A stretch of DNA of 64,000 nucleotides from Mesorhizobium sp. (GTDB lineage Bacteria; Pseudomonadota; Alphaproteobacteria; Rhizobiales; Rhizobiaceae). Each line of letters begins with the position of its first letter. Positions within the stretch are counted from its first letter, which is position 1. The stretch is taken from NCBI RefSeq assembly GCF_004963255.1, contig NZ_SUGA01000013.1, positions 1 to 64,000 of the forward strand, in the 5' to 3' direction. Under the pieces are notes generated by a model, which saw nothing but the letters and a program-made list of their open reading frames with translations, searched no databases and was not told the origin of the DNA. This document shows positions 53,393 to 61,334 of this stretch, piece by piece. The position numbers and the translations under genes are program-made.

Positions 53393-54251
53393 TCTAGTTC
53401 AGGCGCAACAACGCGAGGTGCTGTTGCGGGAAATGCAGCACCGCGTGAAGAACAACTTTCAGCTCATCCTGGCCTCGATAGCCATCCAGAAGCGGCGCTT
53501 GGAAAGCCCGGAGGCGCACCGGGCCCTGGAACACGTGGCTAACCGAGTTAATGCCATTTCGCTTGCCCACGATCAGCTGGCACCCAGTCAGGACCTTCGA
53601 ACGGTGGATGTCGCCGGTTACCTGCGTGCGCTCTGCGCGTCGCTGCAGACGCAGGTGGAAATTGCTACGATCGAGCTCGCGGCCGACGAGGTCGAGCTCT
53701 CGATCGAACGCGCGGTGCCGCTCGGTCTCATCTTGAATGAAGCTGCGATGAATTCAGTCAAGCACGCCTTCGGATCCGAGGGCGGGCGTATCGTTGTCAA
53801 GCTTGAGTCCGGGATCGGCTACGGCGAGGCACGCCTGACCGTAGCTGACAACGGTCGCGGCATTCAAAACCCCCGACCCGGCGGGTCGGGACAGAAATTG
53901 ATCCAGGCTCTCGCCCGGCAAATGGGTGGCCATGTCCAGCAAGAGAGCTCTGCCGCGGGTACGACAATAACCCTGATCTTCCCCGTCATTTCATAGCGCT
54001 AGCATCCTGTTGCGGCGGCGTGCATCGTCGCCGCATGCGCTTCGAGTCGCTCTGGCTAATCGAAACGGCAGAGCGCTCCGTTAAGCACACGAGCAAATCC
54101 TGAAGGCGGGATGCAGCGCGATTATTTGCCCAGGCACGTTGCTACAAAAGCCAGTGCGGAGTCCGCTGGTTCTGCGCCCGGGCCTAAAGGAATAGACAGC
54201 CGGCTCTCAAATTTGAATGCCGCTATAGCTATTTTGTGTCAAAATGGCAGC

Positions 54252-54503
54252 ATGTCGAAGTACCTCTTTGAGGTTGTGCGAGACGGGCAATCTCTGGGAG
54301 ATGCCTGGGTCGATTTCGGCAATTGGAGTGAGTTGCGACGAGAAGCGCTCAAGACTCTCCATGACATCGCTATCGACGAAATGTTCGCCAGCGATTTGGA
54401 TTCAACCATGACGGTTTCCGTGCAGAACGAGGCTCGGAAAGTGGTATATGCTGCCACCATTAGCGTCTCTCAGTCGTTTCCGGTTTCGCAGGATCCCCAC
54501 TAG
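54252..54503 (+). CDS. Small DUF6894-like protein
   Basis: 83 residues from ATG 54252. The pattern FEVVRDGQSLGDAWVDFGNWSELRREALKTLHDIAIDEM and VSVQNEARKVVYAATI follows the short rhizobial family with an N-terminal beta-strand (Y-FEV-DG), a conserved D--G-E-A--EA-----I---- helix and a C-terminal V-DE-G--V---- strand. Function unknown; such genes are common in accessory regions of Rhizobiales. The frame is open upstream to 54111, but the start at 54252 gives the family N-terminus. Confidence 0.7.
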   Translation: MSKYLFEVVRDGQSLGDAWVDFGNWSELRREALKTLHDIAIDEMFASDLDSTMTVSVQNEARKVVYAATISVSQSFPVSQDPH

Positions 54504-54551
54504 CCGGGAACATCGTTGGCCGCGCAAAGTTACTTTCCCGGCCACGATCGG

Positions 54552-54763
54552 ATGAAGCAGGAGCAGCTCGAGATCGACCGGCTGCGGAAGGAAGTGGCGA
54601 AGCTGAAGGCGGAGCGCGGCATCCTAAAAAGGCCGCAGCCTTCGCCGCGAGGGAAGGATATGAGGTTCGCTTTCATCGCGAGGCACCGGTGGCGTGGCTG
54701 TGCGAGGCGCTGGACGTATCCCGCCCAGGCTTCCACGCCTGGCTCAACCGGAGCCCCAGCTAG
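54552..54763 (+). mobile_element. IS3-family transposase fragment (orfA end / orfB start)
   Basis: From 54552 one frame reads MKQEQLEIDRLRKEVAKLKAERGILKR, the leucine-zipper end of IS3 OrfA. At the A-run near 54628 (CTAAAAAGG), where IS3 elements frameshift, the next frame continues KAAAFAAREGYEVRFHR, APVAWLCEALDVSRPGF and HAWLNRSPS, then stops at 54761. The integrase core of OrfB is missing and ligase-derived sequence begins directly after. Confidence 0.75.
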
Positions 54764-55161
54764 CTCCCGCACGCGAGATCGATCTTCGATCTCATCGACC
54801 AGGCCGGGCTTGAAGGCTTGGTTTCGAAGCACAAGGACAGGGTTTATCGGGGCGGCAATTCAACGGCATGGCTAAAGATCAAGTCGTACGCGATCGACGA
54901 ATACGATCTGCTCGGCGCTGAGCGCGAGCCCGGCAAACCGGCATTTGCCCTTATGGCCGAGCGCAACACGGGGCGCTATGTCGGATCGGCCTTCATCACC
55001 TTGAATCGCGAGATGCGGGAACGGCTATGGAAGCGGGTGCAAAAGCGTCCTGGGTCGCCGCCGAAGGGCATGAAGCGGCCAGCGACGCAATGGGTCAATC
55101 CGGGCTAGTCGGCCGCGTGAAGAACATGCGCGGCGAAGAGGATCTGCGGCACGCGAAGAGT
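54764..55161 (+). pseudogene. ATP-dependent DNA ligase C-terminal remnant (LigD/LigC-type)
   Basis: One frame from about 54764 reads SIFDLIDQAGLEGLVSKHKD and RVYRGGNSTAWLKIKSYAIDEYDLL. These are ligase motif IV (EGLVxK) and motif V (WLKIK), followed by the oligonucleotide-binding part (FALMAERNTGRYVGSAFI, KGMKRPATQWVNPG). After a stop near 55108 another frame continues LVGRVKNMRGEEDLRHAK. The adenylation Lys region is gone. It is a fragment fused to the IS3 remnant, with a frameshift near its end, and is certainly non-functional as a ligase. Confidence 0.75.
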
Positions 55162-55176
55162 AGTGGAGCTACTGCG

Positions 55177-55398
55177 ATGCCAATTCGCCAGAAGGCACAG
55201 GAGGCCGGAATTTTCGAGCCTGCCGAATTGGAGTTCCTGGCAAGGGTGTTCGACCGCCTGAAATATGAGGACCAGACTGCCGATCAACGTGAGGCTCTGG
55301 CGTCCCGCATCCTAGCCAACTTCATGGCCAGCATCGAGGGTGAGGAAGAGCTTGTCTCGCTGTCAAGGCTACCTTGGGGCCGCTCACACATGTCGTAG
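55177..55398 (+). CDS. Small conserved hypothetical protein of rhizobia
   Basis: 73 residues from ATG 55177 with GTGGAG upstream. The protein reads MPIRQKAQEAGIFEPAELEFLARVFDRL, DQTADQREALASRILANFMA and EGEEELVSLSRLPWGR: amphipathic helices without known domain. I recall short rhizobial proteins with the same DQ---REALASRI-ANYMAG block. The function is unknown. The frame continues from the ligase remnant without a stop, so the start rests on the family-like N-terminus. Confidence 0.55.
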   Translation: MPIRQKAQEAGIFEPAELEFLARVFDRLKYEDQTADQREALASRILANFMASIEGEEELVSLSRLPWGRSHMS

Positions 55399-55553
55399 CG
55401 GCTTCGCCGTCGTTGCCTCATAAGTCGAGCTAGCTGTTGCGGCCGAGCTACAGCGCTTTACCTGAGATTCTATTAGGAAAGGCCTGTGCTGGGTTTCCTG
55501 GGTTTCGGGCGGACCATCCGGGGAAGGGGCGCACAGCAGTTTTGAGGGAAGAT

Positions 55554-55586
55554 AACCCGTCGGCTTAGGTCGGCGGGTTTTTCTTT
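55554..55586 (+). terminator. Rho-independent terminator
   Basis: Stem AACCCGTCG (55554-55562) with CGGCGGGTT (55571-55579), one G-U pair, then a T-rich tail TTTTTCTTT. It lies 155 bases after the small gene ending at 55398, the only rightward gene nearby. Confidence 0.65.
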
Positions 55587-55653
55587 GGGTTGCCTTGTCA
55601 AATGGAAGGAGGCTTAGGCCCCCGAGTTTTCCGTAGTTGGAACCGATTCGCCG

Positions 55654-55860
55654 CTATTCAGCCGTCTTAACCGGGATTCGAAATCGATAGATGATACCCC
55701 GCTCGCTATCCGCCACTCTCACCCATTTCTCGTCGGCGCTGGCTTTCCAGTCTTCCGTTACAACAGCGTCGCTGATCACGCGGGCCACGGCCTCTTCACG
55801 TGTCGCGGCAGTGATCTCGCGGCCCGCCATCGGCCGCCGAGCGGATGCCCGAAGATACAT
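55654..55860 (-). CDS. Small hypothetical protein
   Basis: 68 residues; ATG 55830 (MAGREITAATREEAVARVISDAVV) is an alternative start. The pattern of a helix (REEAVARVISDAVVTED) followed by two beta-like strands (DEKWVRVADSERGIIYRFRIP) looks like a genuine small alpha/beta protein found as orphans in rhizobial genomes. No function can be given. Confidence 0.5.
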   Translation of the reverse strand: MYLRASARRPMAGREITAATREEAVARVISDAVVTEDWKASADEKWVRVADSERGIIYRFRIPVKTAE

Positions 55861-55988
55861 CCTCGCCGAGCACCACTCTGCGCATGACGCGACGCGTACA
55901 CCGGCCGGCGACTTGGTGGCAGGCGTGCTGTAAGGGGAATGGTGCCGCCGCTTTCCTGAGGGTCGGAATGACTGACTGGCTGATGCTT

Positions 55989-56198
55989 TCAGAGACCAAG
56001 CGTCCAGTTGGCCCTTGGCATCCTCATCGGCCCGTCACGCTCGAGCGACACAGCTTCGGTCACCTCGGCCGCTGCCTTCAGAACCAGATCTGCAGAGCGC
56101 TCGACCTCATCGAGCCGCCTCATAATCCGGAGGCGGAGACGCACTAGCTGGTGCAGCTCGGAACGCCTCTCGCCAATGGTCAAAGCTTCAAAACGCAA
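55989..56198 (-). CDS. Small hypothetical helical protein
   Basis: 69 residues, largely helical and Arg/Leu/Glu-rich (ERRSELHQLVRLRLRIMRRLDEVERSADLVLKAAAEV). No family was recognised. It lies in a run of small leftward genes upstream of the integrase end and has credible coding composition, but support is limited. Confidence 0.4.
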   Translation of the reverse strand: MRFEALTIGERRSELHQLVRLRLRIMRRLDEVERSADLVLKAAAEVTEAVSLERDGPMRMPRANWTLGL

Positions 56199-56315
56199 AA
56201 CACTTACTCGGCACGCGGTACGAGCGGATATGGTCGCTCAGACCCGTCGCCACCGCGAGATCGCCATGTGGCGAAACGCCTCCACCCTTTGACGTACTCC
56301 GAGAGCCGATGGGCG

Positions 56316-56540
56316 TCAGAACCCGAGCGTTTCGCCCGCTTCCAGCTTGGCAAAGTCTGCCGCCGGCCTCTCCTGCGTGGCCGCATCGGCGAACTCCTCC
56401 AAGGCCTCTTCGACTTCGTCGACTGAGGTCGCTGTTAACTGCATGTGAAACAATACCCGATGCGTAAGCATCGCGATTTTGGCATCGCGGAATAGCTGGT
56501 GGTGATGCATCGATGCCGTATCGAAATCGGCGATCTGCAT
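56316..56540 (-). CDS. Small hypothetical protein
   Basis: 74 residues beginning MQIADFDTASMHHHQLFRDAKIAMLTHR and ending EVEEALEEFADAATQERPAADFAKLEAGE. The acidic C-terminal half is helical. The next gene upstream (56553-56759) ends 12 bases before its start, suggesting one transcription unit. Function unknown. Confidence 0.45.
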   Translation of the reverse strand: MQIADFDTASMHHHQLFRDAKIAMLTHRVLFHMQLTATSVDEVEEALEEFADAATQERPAADFAKLEAGETLGF

Positions 56541-56552
56541 GACGGTCGCTCC

Positions 56553-56759
56553 TCAGTGAGCTGCCGGCACGATCTTGAGCAGCCGACGGCGAGCAGCTTT
56601 CGCCCGTGCCTGGCCGGCTCGTATGCGGCTGCAAAGGGCCAGACTAACGGCGAGGCCGTGGTCCTCATCGAGCAGGGCCGTCGCTTGCTTCAGCGAGTGC
56701 TCGGCTCGCTTTGCGCGTTGCCGTGCGACCGCCATCTCCAAGACCGTAAGTTCGATCAT
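56553..56759 (-). CDS. Small helical hypothetical protein
   Basis: 68 residues from ATG 56759 (MIELTVLEMAVARQRAKRAEHSLKQA); an upstream extension of the frame is Arg-rich and unlikely. It is almost entirely helical and basic at the C-terminus (QARAKAARRRLLKIV). It shares a short leftward unit with 56316-56540. Function unknown. Confidence 0.45.
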   Translation of the reverse strand: MIELTVLEMAVARQRAKRAEHSLKQATALLDEDHGLAVSLALCSRIRAGQARAKAARRRLLKIVPAAH

Positions 56760-56920
56760 CGTTCGGCATCCTTTCGGGTTGCCGTCCCTTCGAGAAATCA
56801 ATCGGCGCCGGCAGCTTTTGTTCCTGCGACGGAACGTCTGGAGGCGAGATCCATGAACGGCTCTCCAGACCCGCAAATCCGTCCTCGACGCAGCTGCGGC
56901 ATGACTGGCGCATCCCGCCT

Positions 56921-57175
56921 TTAGCCTCGTGCTGTCTTGCGCTTGAACGTCACAATGGCGCGGGCACGATCGACATCCGCGTCAAATCCGGCCGCTTGCC
57001 ACGACTTGCATTGGACATGGGTCGTTGTCTTGGGATCTTCGTTGGCCCACCACCAATCGTATTTCCGGGCCGAGGCCGGTAAGCTGGCCATTTTTTCCAA
57101 AGACTTGAAACTCAATGTCACAACGTCATCAGTTCGCGTCATGAGATAGTCCCGCCAGGAATCGTAGTGCGCCAT
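56921..57175 (-). CDS. DUF7662-like small protein
   Basis: 84 residues from ATG 57175. It shows the family pattern YDSWRDYLMTRTDDVVTLSFKSLEKMASLPASARKY, then WWWANEDPKTTTHVQCKSWQAAGFDADVDRARAIVTFKR: an aromatic cluster with Asn, and a His-Val-Gln followed by Trp-x-x-x-Gly. Proteins of this type often sit beside integrases or restriction systems and may bind DNA (family inference). It starts 15 bases after the end of the integrase gene in the same direction, so the two may be co-transcribed. Confidence 0.75.
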   Translation of the reverse strand: MAHYDSWRDYLMTRTDDVVTLSFKSLEKMASLPASARKYDWWWANEDPKTTTHVQCKSWQAAGFDADVDRARAIVTFKRKTARG

Positions 57176-57189
57176 GGGGTGATTAGATA

Positions 57190-58494
57190 TCAGCGCTTCG
57201 ATTTCTTTGGCGGAGCCGGTTCGCCTTGCTTGCCATCTGAGTGCGCAAGCAGGATCCGGCGCGATGATGCATGGACAGGAGGCTTGCCGCGTACCGCGAT
57301 TGAGATCACACATGAGTCTTTGCGCTTTAGTTCATCAAGATAATCGGCCCACCATTGCATCATCCGAACTCGCTCTTCCCAGTGCTCTGCTCGGGCGTAG
57401 GCGCGACGGACATCGTTGTTCTCAATATGGGCCAGCTGCCGCTCTATCGCGTCAGGATGCCACTTACCGCACTCATTCAGCAGAGTTGACGCAGTTGCTC
57501 GAAATCCATGGGCGGTAGCTTCGTCCTTGCCGTAGCCCATGCGGCGCAGGGCGGCATTGAGCGTATTGTCGGAAATTGGGCGCGAACCCGAACGGACCCC
57601 AGGAAACAACAGTGACCCTCCACCTGAGATTTCCCGAAGTGAGGTCAGGGCGCTGACGGCTTGCCTCGGAAGGGGTATGCGATGCGGCCGTCGCATTTTC
57701 ATACGTGATTGAGGAATGATCCAGACCGAGCTTTCGAAATCGAACTCTCCCCATTCAGCCGCGCGCAGCTCACCCGGGCGGGGAAACAGCATTGCCATCA
57801 GCTTCAAGGCGGCTCTGGTTGTTGGCTGTCCGTCAAATGCATCGACCGCCCTCAGTAAGCCCCCCAAGGCCTTAGGATCGGTAATCGCAGCACGAGGCGT
57901 GACCGTCGGACTGATGAGTGCGCCCCTCAGGGCGATGGTCGGATCTCCCCCGGCGCGTGCGGTCGCGATTGCGTACCGAAACACCGTGCCGATGGTGGAG
58001 CGTAGTCGCCTAGCAGACTCGTATCGACCGCGAACCTCGACGCGACGAAGGGCGGTAAGGATAGTGGCCGGATCGATGTCCCGAATGCACATGTCGCCAA
58101 TTGTCGGATAGGCAAAGTGGAGGAGCCATTTGACCTTGCTGATCGTCCGGTCGGCACGCCCCTCCTTCTTCAGCTTCTCAACATATTCGTCCCCAATTGA
58201 GCGAAAGGAGTCCTTTGCCGAGTCTGCCTTCCGCAAACTGCGTTCCTTTCCAGGATCTATGCCAGCCATCAGGAGCCGTTTAGCGTCATCACGCGCTTGG
58301 CGCGCCTCGGCCAGGGAGATAAGAGGATAGCCGCCCAGTGCTAGCAGTTTCTGCTTGCCGTCGCAGCGGTAGGCGAGCCTCCAGAGGCGAGAGCCCGTGG
58401 GCTGCACCCATAGCTGCAGTCCGCCTCCGTCTGATAGTTTGACAAGCTTGGAAGCGGGGCGGGCGTTGCGGCATTTCATGTCGGAGAGGGCCAT
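57190..58494 (-). CDS. P4-type tyrosine recombinase (island integrase)
   Basis: 434 residues. The N-terminal DUF4102 arm-binding domain (KLSDGGGLQLWVQPTGSRLWRLAYR, LALGGYPLISLAEARQAR) is followed by a core-binding domain and the catalytic domain with Arg239 (PRPGELRAAEW), His329-x-x-Arg332 (HGFRATASTLLN), His356 and Tyr366 (RRAYARAEHW). All catalytic residues are present, so it should be active. It begins 212 bases from the 3' end of tRNA-Phe, the classic arrangement of tRNA-targeting islands. The C-terminus is longer than usual by a basic tail. Confidence 0.95.
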   Translation of the reverse strand: MALSDMKCRNARPASKLVKLSDGGGLQLWVQPTGSRLWRLAYRCDGKQKLLALGGYPLISLAEARQARDDAKRLLMAGIDPGKERSLRKADSAKDSFRSIGDEYVEKLKKEGRADRTISKVKWLLHFAYPTIGDMCIRDIDPATILTALRRVEVRGRYESARRLRSTIGTVFRYAIATARAGGDPTIALRGALISPTVTPRAAITDPKALGGLLRAVDAFDGQPTTRAALKLMAMLFPRPGELRAAEWGEFDFESSVWIIPQSRMKMRRPHRIPLPRQAVSALTSLREISGGGSLLFPGVRSGSRPISDNTLNAALRRMGYGKDEATAHGFRATASTLLNECGKWHPDAIERQLAHIENNDVRRAYARAEHWEERVRMMQWWADYLDELKRKDSCVISIAVRGKPPVHASSRRILLAHSDGKQGEPAPPKKSKR

Positions 58495-58705
58495 TTGTCA
58501 GGTCTCCCTTGGCTGCTTCGATACCATCAGGATGTCGAATACCAACGTAAATACCACCCCCCCGCCTCGTTGGACCAAATGCGCCCGAAGCGCTCCTGGC
58601 CAGCGCAAATGCGCCATTTGACAGAAAAAGATCAACGATTTCATGCGTTTGCGGAAGCCGCAGCGTAGAAGCTTCGGCGAAAGGGAATGTCGGGAGAAGA
58701 GGGGA

Positions 58706-58781
<76 letters not shown>

Positions 58782-59003
58782 CTGCGCCGGCTAACGGGAT
58801 GCGCCCGCCGGGTTTCGCGAAGGCACCAGGCGGCGCCCCTTGAAAGCGCGTGGGTTATAGCACGGGAATCTTGGCTGTCCAGCGCCTAACGGGCGATTTT
58901 CCGGGGCAATTGTCGCAGGCGCCTGATGGGGTTCGAACGATGTCGGCAAAGGAGCAATCGCACTTTCGGGCAAAGCCGGAATCTGATTGCCCGCAACCAC
59001 CCT

Positions 59004-59107
59004 AAAGCATGTCTCCCGAAAGTGGGAACCGGTTTCGGGATAACCACATGCGTAAATCAAAAACCTAAAGCGCATGGAGCGATTCTGAAAGATCGCGACG
59101 CGCTTTA
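59004..59107. repeat. Rhizobial palindromic intergenic repeat
   Basis: Two nested hairpins: GCATGT (59007-59012) pairs with ACATGC (59046-59051) around CCGAAAGTGGGAACCGGTTTC, and AAAGCGC near 59067 pairs with GCGCTTT near 59101. The core CCGAAA-GTGGGAACCGG-TTT recurs at 60749-60797. Such elements are abundant between genes in Rhizobiales. Confidence 0.75.
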
Positions 59108-59129
59108 GAAGCGGGCGTGCCGCTGGCGC

Positions 59130-59345
59130 TTAGCCCTCGTCCTTGGGGTCAGGCTTCGGGCTGTCCTCGTCGTCCTCTTCGCCGTCACGGCCGGGGATGA
59201 CATAGGCGCCCTTCAGCCAGCGATTGAGGTCGATGTCCTTGCAGCGCGCGGAACAGAACGGATAGTGCTCGCGCGAGGACGGTTTTCCGCATTCGGGGCA
59301 GGGCCGCTTCGGCCGAAGCGGTGTCACCTTGTCGTCCAGGCTCAT
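59130..59345 (-). CDS. yacG: YacG zinc-binding DNA gyrase inhibitor
   Basis: 71 residues, usual length. Four Cys ligands are present as PCPECGKPS and [10 protein letters not shown], followed by [13 protein letters not shown] and an acidic tail. YacG binds GyrB and inhibits gyrase in enterics. The start overlaps the maf stop by 4 bases. Confidence 0.93.
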   Translation of the reverse strand: MSLDDKVTPLRPKRPCPECGKPSSREHYPFCSARCKDIDLNRWLKGAYVIPGRDGEEDDEDSPKPDPKDEG

Positions 59346-59968
59346 GGCCGCGCGACGTGCCAGTTCTTGTGCGCCTTGAAGCCTTCGCCGGAAAGCAGCG
59401 CCACGCTCTCATAAAGCGGCAGGCCGACCACATTGGTGTAGGAGCCGACCAGCTTGACGACGAAGGAGCCGGCCAGGCCTTGCACGGCATAGCCGCCGGC
59501 CTTGCCGCGCCATTCGCCGGAGGCGATATAGGCGTCGATCTCCTCGCGCGGCAGCCGCTTGAAGCGCACCCTGGTCTCCACCAGCCGCTGGCGCAGCTTG
59601 CCGCCGGGCGTGATCAGGCAGACGCCGGAATAGACGCGGTGCGAGCGGCCGGAGAGCAGGCCGAGGCAATTGATGGCGTCGTCGATCGTCTCGGCCTTGG
59701 GCAGGATGCGCCGCCCCACCGCCACCACCGTGTCGGCGGCGAGGATGAAGGCGGGCGCGTAATCTTCCTCGCTTTTCAGCGAGGCCAGCGCCTTCTCGGC
59801 CTTGTCCTTGGACAGGCGCTTGGCCAGCGAACGCGGATGCTCGGCGCGCTGCGGCGTCTCGTCGACATCGGCGGGCAGCACCCGGTCCGGCTCGATGCCG
59901 GCCTGCTGCAAGAGTTCGATGCGGCGCGGCGAACCCGAGGCAAGCACGAGCTTCTGCAGGATGCTCAT
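59342..59968 (-). CDS. maf: Maf-family nucleotide pyrophosphatase
   Basis: 208 residues. The signature [19 protein letters not shown] opens the protein, with the [19 protein letters not shown] catalytic block (Asp of AADT) and [12 protein letters not shown]. The enzyme hydrolyses non-canonical or modified NTPs. It lies between infA and yacG, the normal alphaproteobacterial order. Confidence 0.95.
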   Translation of the reverse strand: MSILQKLVLASGSPRRIELLQQAGIEPDRVLPADVDETPQRAEHPRSLAKRLSKDKAEKALASLKSEEDYAPAFILAADTVVAVGRRILPKAETIDDAINCLGLLSGRSHRVYSGVCLITPGGKLRQRLVETRVRFKRLPREEIDAYIASGEWRGKAGGYAVQGLAGSFVVKLVGSYTNVVGLPLYESVALLSGEGFKAHKNWHVARP

Positions 59969-59987
59969 CGTGCTTAACGCCGATTTG

Positions 59988-60206
59988 CTACTTGAAACGG
60001 TAGGTGATGCGGCCCTTGGTCAGGTCGTAAGGCGTCATCTCGACCAGGACCTTGTCGCCGGTCAGCACGCGGATGCGGTTCTTGCGCATGCGGCCGGCCG
60101 TGTGGGCGATGATTTCATGTTCGTTTTCGAGCTTCACGCGGAACATCGCATTGGGCAGCAGTTCGGTGACCACACCTGGAAACTCGAGGACTTCTTCCTT
60201 CGGCAT
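59988..60206 (-). CDS. infA: Translation initiation factor IF-1
   Basis: 72 residues, OB-fold: [63 protein letters not shown]. Start ATG 60206 is chosen for the family length; the frame is open to 60239. It is single-copy housekeeping, in the usual order with maf and yacG. Confidence 0.97.
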
Positions 60207-60293
60207 TCGATACCTTTGCTTGGATGGTAGGTCCAGCACCCGGCTGGAAATTGCGGCGGAACCTATATGATAATCGTGCGCTTGTGAACACGC

Positions 60294-60746
60294 TTAATCC
60301 GTGGTGTTTCCTGCCTCTGGGCGCAGGAAACGTCGGCTTATGCGCGTTTTCAGCCGCTCCCGCACATCGCGATAGGCCGCCATGATGTGCTCGCGCGTCC
60401 CGCCGGTGTCGGTCGGGTCCGGCATCGGCCAGTATTCGACCTCGACGGCGAGCGAACGGGTGAGCTCGAGCGCGGCGTGGTGGGCCTCCGGCGCCAGCGT
60501 CACGATCAGGTCGAAATAGTCATCCTCCAGATCCTCCAGCGTCCGGGGCTGGCGCTCGCCAAGCGACAGGCCGTCCTCGGCAAGCACCGCATCGACGAAC
60601 GGATCGCGCTCGCCGGCGCGCACGCCGGCCGAAGCGACGAAGGTGGTGGCGGGCAGCATGCGGCGCGCCAGCTGCTCCGCGATCGGCGAGCGCACGGCGT
60701 TCATGCCGCACAGAAACAGGATCGAGTGGGGCAGGGGGGCCGGCAC
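60294..60746 (-). CDS. Low-molecular-weight protein-tyrosine-phosphatase-like protein
   Basis: 150 residues from GTG 60746. The catalytic CX5R loop is FLCGMNAVRSPIAEQ and the general-acid Asp is in MPDPTDTGG. The more distal ATG (60800) lies inside the palindromic repeat, so the GTG is preferred. In alphaproteobacteria this phosphatase-like gene follows UPF0262 and precedes infA, as here. The substrate is unknown. Confidence 0.88.
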   Translation of the reverse strand: MPAPLPHSILFLCGMNAVRSPIAEQLARRMLPATTFVASAGVRAGERDPFVDAVLAEDGLSLGERQPRTLEDLEDDYFDLIVTLAPEAHHAALELTRSLAVEVEYWPMPDPTDTGGTREHIMAAYRDVRERLKTRISRRFLRPEAGNTTD

Positions 60747-60748
60747 TA

Positions 60749-60797
60749 GAGCATGATCCCGAAAAGTGGGAACCGGTTTTTGGAAAAGATCATGCTC
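60749..60797. repeat. Palindromic intergenic repeat
   Basis: GAGCATGATC (60749-60758) and GATCATGCTC (60788-60797) form a perfect 10-bp stem around CCGAAAAGTGGGAACCGGTT, the same core as the repeat at 59004. It abuts the GTG start of the phosphatase-like gene and may affect its expression. Confidence 0.8.
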
Positions 60798-60846
60798 CAA
60801 TAAAGAGCGGGACCAGGACGGCGGTTCAACGAAACGTCATCCTGAT

Positions 60847-61332
60847 CTAGCCCCGCCAGTGCAGCACGCAGACCAGCGTGAACAGCCGCCGCGCCGTGTC
60901 GAAATCGATCTCGATCTTGCCGGCCAGCCGATCCATCAGGGTCTGCGAGCCCTCATTGTGCAGGCCGCGCCGCCCCATGTCGATCGCCTCGATATGGCTG
61001 GGCGTCGAGGAGCGGATGGCCTCGTAATAGCTTTCGCAGATCAGATAATAATCCTTGACGATGCGCCTGAGCGGCGTCAGCGACAGGATGTGGGTGACCA
61101 CCTCGGCGCCGTCCTCGCGGCTGACGGCAAAGACCAGGCGCGACTCGGCCAGCGAAAGCTTGAGCCTGTAAGGACCCGCACCGTCGTCGTTGACCGGCCG
61201 AAAACTGTTCTCCTCGATGAGGTCGAAGATCGCCACCGCCCGCTCGTGCTCGACATCGGGCGTCGAACGTCCGATCGTTTCGTCGAGCTCGACGTCGATC
61301 AGCCTGTCGCGGGTTTGGTCGCGGCCGGGCAT
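60847..61332 (-). CDS. UPF0262 family protein
   Basis: 161 residues: [91 protein letters not shown]. These match the alphaproteobacterial family in sequence pattern, length and position behind hisD (2-base gap). Function unknown. Confidence 0.93.
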   Translation of the reverse strand: MPGRDQTRDRLIDVELDETIGRSTPDVEHERAVAIFDLIEENSFRPVNDDGAGPYRLKLSLAESRLVFAVSREDGAEVVTHILSLTPLRRIVKDYYLICESYYEAIRSSTPSHIEAIDMGRRGLHNEGSQTLMDRLAGKIEIDFDTARRLFTLVCVLHWRG

Positions 61333-61334
61333 CG

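Larger units (their letters stand above)
51744..53996 (+). pseudogene. GAF-domain HisKA_2/HWE-type histidine kinase, interrupted by an IS481-type element
   Basis: The left part (51744-52342) encodes a GAF domain (HVRILVDLGRMAGEEASLSRFLDQACVQ, then IKSLANVPILIKGAAWGVLEVDS). The right part (53399-53996) encodes the kinase core: REMQHRVKNNFQLILASIAIQ with the phospho-His, GLILNEAAMNSVKHAF and VADNGRGI. Removing the 1050-bp element plus one copy of the 6-bp target duplication (1056 bases, a multiple of three) rejoins the frame as EATTALVQAQQREVLLREMQHR, giving about 398 residues. ATG 51744 or, with AAGGA upstream, TTG 51783 could be the start. The protein is inactive unless the element leaves precisely. 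Confidence 0.9.
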
